Of a DNA stretch of 64,000 nt, positions 62,047-64,000 are shown in pieces (within the stretch, counting starts at the first letter, position 1; every line of letters starts with the position of its first letter). The notes below the pieces were generated by a model. That model was not told the origin of the DNA and made no database searches. It was given only the letters and a program-made list of their open reading frames with translations. Origin of the DNA: Bradyrhizobium sp. 138 (GTDB lineage Bacteria > Pseudomonadota > Alphaproteobacteria > Rhizobiales > Xanthobacteraceae); NCBI RefSeq assembly GCF_023074075.1, contig NZ_JADPKT010000095.1, forward strand, positions 62,001 to 126,000. The letters run 5' to 3'. The position numbers and the translations under genes are program-made.

Positions 62047-62094
62047 GCCATGTCTCCCTTCGGGCTGGAACGAGGCCCGCGACCGGTCTAAATG

Positions 62095-62107
62095 TGCACT
62101 GAGTGCA
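62095..62107. promoter_or_regulatory. Perfect palindrome, probable TetR operator
   Basis: TGCACTgAGTGCA, a 13-bp perfect inverted repeat, lies 49 bp before the SDR start and 22 bp before the TetR start. It fits the size and position of a TetR-family operator controlling both. Confidence 0.75.
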
Positions 62108-62128
62108 ACTTTGCAAGAGGCGAAACAT

Positions 62129-62770
62129 TTGAAGGCTTCGAAGGTCGTCCGGAAACGCATCAAGTCATTGCCCCCGGGCGGAAATTCCCCTGATGGCACC
62201 GGCCTGCGCCAGCGCAAGCAGCAGGAGACCCGCGCGCGGCTGACCCGGGCGGCGATGACGCTGTTCCTGGAGCGCGGCTTCGAAGCCACGACCATCGACG
62301 ACATCGCGGCCGCAGCGGACGTGTCGCGTCGCAGCTTCTTCCATTATTTCGCCTCCAAGGAGGACGTGGTCGCTGCCTGGCAGGAAGGCGCAGCAAGCGC
62401 ATTGGTTGCCGAGATCGTTGCCCGGCCTGCGGATGAAGCCATGCTGACGGCCGCGGAGAATGCGATCGCAGCGGCGGTCAAGCGGATCGATCCGGCGGAA
62501 GCCGCGGCGATGTCGCGGCTCAAGCGCGACAATCCCGCGCTTCAGGCCCGCGATCAGCTCAAATACGAGAAGCTCGAGCGCGCGCTGGCCGACGGGCTCG
62601 CCCGGCGCGCCAGAACCAAGTCCGACCGGCTGAACGCTCGGCTCGTCGCGATGATCGCCACCGGCGCGATGCGCGTCGGCGGCGAAAGCTGGATCGGCGA
62701 CGGCGCGCGGGAGAAGCCGGAGGCTTTCGTCAAGCGCACCTTCGACGCGATCAGGGCGATACTGAAGTGA
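62129..62770 (+). CDS. TetR-family transcriptional regulator
   Basis: A 213-residue repressor. The HTH domain is clear: QQETRARLTRAAMTLFLERG then FEATTIDDIAAAADVSRRSF and FHYFASKEDVVAAW. The C-terminal half is the ligand-binding and dimer part. No ATG fits the beginning; the TTG at 62129, with GAGGCG 7 bp upstream, is my best start, and a longer frame reaches back to 62003 over the operator. It probably represses the divergent SDR and itself. Confidence 0.88.
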   Translation: MKASKVVRKRIKSLPPGGNSPDGTGLRQRKQQETRARLTRAAMTLFLERGFEATTIDDIAAAADVSRRSFFHYFASKEDVVAAWQEGAASALVAEIVARPADEAMLTAAENAIAAAVKRIDPAEAAAMSRLKRDNPALQARDQLKYEKLERALADGLARRARTKSDRLNARLVAMIATGAMRVGGESWIGDGAREKPEAFVKRTFDAIRAILK

Positions 62771-62791
62771 GGCGCCCTCCCCTGGAGGGCA

Positions 62792-62883
62792 TGTAGGGTG
62801 GGAAAGCGAAGCGTGCCCACGTCTTCTTCGTTATCAATGACAGATGGTGGGCACGGCGCAAGTGCGCCTTTGCCCACCCTACG
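62792..62883. repeat. Dispersed palindromic element, family 1, copy c (inverted)
   Basis: Same family as 10988 and 28218 but in the opposite orientation; gtagggtgggaaagcg and gcctttgcccaccctac ends. Follows the TetR gene. Confidence 0.85.
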
Positions 62884-62910
62884 ATTCTCTCCCCTTGTGG
62901 GAGCAAGTTT

Positions 62911-63003
62911 CGTAGGGTGGGCAACGCGAAGCGTGCCCACGTCTTCGTCGTCATCAATGACAGGTGGTGGGCACGGCGCAAGTGCGCCTTTGCCCACCCT
63001 ACG
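62911..63003. repeat. Dispersed palindromic element, family 1, copy d (inverted)
   Basis: Nearly identical to copy c, in tandem with it after a 27-bp spacer; together they fill the gap between the TetR and hydrolase genes. Confidence 0.85.
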
Positions 63004-63025
63004 ATTCAAGGCTCGCGGCGAGCCC

Positions 63026-63850
63026 TCACTCCCTGAAGAACGCCAGCAGGTCGGCGTTGATGGTCTCGGCGTGCGTGGTCGGCATGCCATGCGGGAAGCC
63101 CTTGTAGGTCTTCAAGATGCCCTTCTTCAGCAGCTTGGCCGAGAGCGGGGCGGAATCGGCGTAAGGCACGATCTGGTCGTCGTCGCCGTGCATCACCAGC
63201 ACGGGCACGTTGATCTTCTTCAGGTCTTCGGTGAAGTCGGTCTGCGAGAAGGCGACGATGCCGTCGTAATGCGCTTTCGCGCCGCCCATCATGCCCTGGC
63301 GCCACCAGTTCTGGATCACCGCTTCCGACGGTTTTGCGCCGGGACGGTTGTAGCCGTAGAACGGGCCGGCGGGGAGGTCGCGATAGAATTGCGTGCGGCT
63401 GGCGGCGAGCTGCTTCTGGAGATCGTCGAACACGCTCTTCGGCAGACCGCCGGGATTGGCGGGGGTCTGCACCATCAGCGGCGGCACCGCGGAGAGGATC
63501 GCGGCCTTCGCCACCCGGCTCTCGCCGTGGCGCGCGATGTAGTGCACGACCTCGCCGCCGCCGGTGGAATGGCCGACGTGAATGGCGTTCTTGAGGTCGA
63601 GATGCGCGGTGACGGCCGCAAGGTCGTCGGCATAGTGATCCATGTCGTGACCGTCAGCGACTTGCGACGAGCGGCCATGGCCGCGGCGGTCATGGGCGAT
63701 GACGCGATAGCCGCGCGTGACGAAGTATATCATCTGCGCGTCCCAGTCGTCCGCCGACAGCGGCCAGCCGTGGCTGAACACGATCGGCTGACCACTGCCC
63801 CAGTCCTTGTAGAAGATCTCGACGCCGTCTTTGGTGGTGATGGTGGGCAT
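63026..63850 (-). CDS. Alpha/beta hydrolase, non-heme chloroperoxidase-like
   Basis: A 274-residue serine hydrolase. The nucleophile is S95 (VGHSTGGGEV), the acid is in HGDDDQIVP (about 223-225) and the base is H260 (FPHGMPTTHAET). The oxyanion motif FSHGWPLSADDW and the RRGHGRSSQ block match cofactor-free chloroperoxidases/arylesterases; perhydrolysis or esterase activity is likely, with the natural substrate unknown. The 150 bp upstream to the window edge holds no recognisable gene. Confidence 0.92.
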   Translation of the reverse strand: MPTITTKDGVEIFYKDWGSGQPIVFSHGWPLSADDWDAQMIYFVTRGYRVIAHDRRGHGRSSQVADGHDMDHYADDLAAVTAHLDLKNAIHVGHSTGGGEVVHYIARHGESRVAKAAILSAVPPLMVQTPANPGGLPKSVFDDLQKQLAASRTQFYRDLPAGPFYGYNRPGAKPSEAVIQNWWRQGMMGGAKAHYDGIVAFSQTDFTEDLKKINVPVLVMHGDDDQIVPYADSAPLSAKLLKKGILKTYKGFPHGMPTTHAETINADLLAFFRE

Positions 63851-64000
63851 GGACTGCTCTCTTTCAGTGGAAATCAGTTGCGTTGCGCGTGATCGAGCAC
63901 GCGCCGATGATGCGCAGATAGGTGCGCGAGATCCCGAATGCGATGTCTCGCATCAAGTGGGAACGTTGAGAATCGTGTGATCAGGCAAGCGCCATCGGCC

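Overview
The window looks like chromosomal DNA of a Bradyrhizobium-type alphaproteobacterium. The evidence is high-GC coding DNA throughout, an NdvA/ChvA-type cyclic beta-glucan exporter, the cell-cycle regulator TrcR (DUF1013), a UPF0262-hisD-DUF2948 histidine block, TAXI and DctPQM TRAP transporters, and many dispersed intergenic palindromes of the kind common in Bradyrhizobium. No species can be named from the sequence alone.

Layout. 0-15 kb is core metabolism and envelope: a partial aspartase (aspA), a DedA/VTT membrane protein, an orphan HisE-like pyrophosphatase, ndvA, a D,D-carboxypeptidase, fadD, a 1-Cys peroxiredoxin, then ispH-thrB-rnhA on the minus strand facing trcR. 15-23 kb holds prpE, two neighbouring TPR proteins with LprI-like tails, a Na+/H+ antiporter and an SDR. 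23.3-27 kb is a TAXI-type TRAP uptake operon (binding protein, fused permease, DUF1850 protein). 27-42 kb is a run of small secreted proteins and single enzymes (NUDIX, thioesterase, aldo/keto reductase, amine oxidase, RibD-like reductase), a large PAS-GGDEF-EAL protein and a DUF2182/DUF1326 pair. 43.6-47.3 kb is a dctP-dctQ-dctM TRAP operon preceded by a decayed IS3-family transposase.

47.3-56.1 kb is the accessory part. It ends exactly at the 3' end of a tRNA-Phe gene, and its far end carries a degenerate direct repeat of that tRNA 3' end. Further tRNA-like scraps inside divide it into modules: two Asp-nucleophile alpha/beta hydrolases; a GNAT remnant, a VapBC pair and a 2-oxoglutarate/Fe(II) oxygenase-domain protein with a zinc-ribbon protein; and a membrane-anchored unknown. 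No integrase is visible, so this is read as an old, layered integration site.

From 56.1 kb the conserved chromosome resumes: tRNA-Phe, yacG, maf, a low-molecular-weight phosphatase, UPF0262, hisD and DUF2948. The window ends with a frameshifted Rossmann-fold gene, a divergent SDR/TetR pair sharing a 13-bp operator palindrome, and a chloroperoxidase-like hydrolase behind two inverted-repeat elements.
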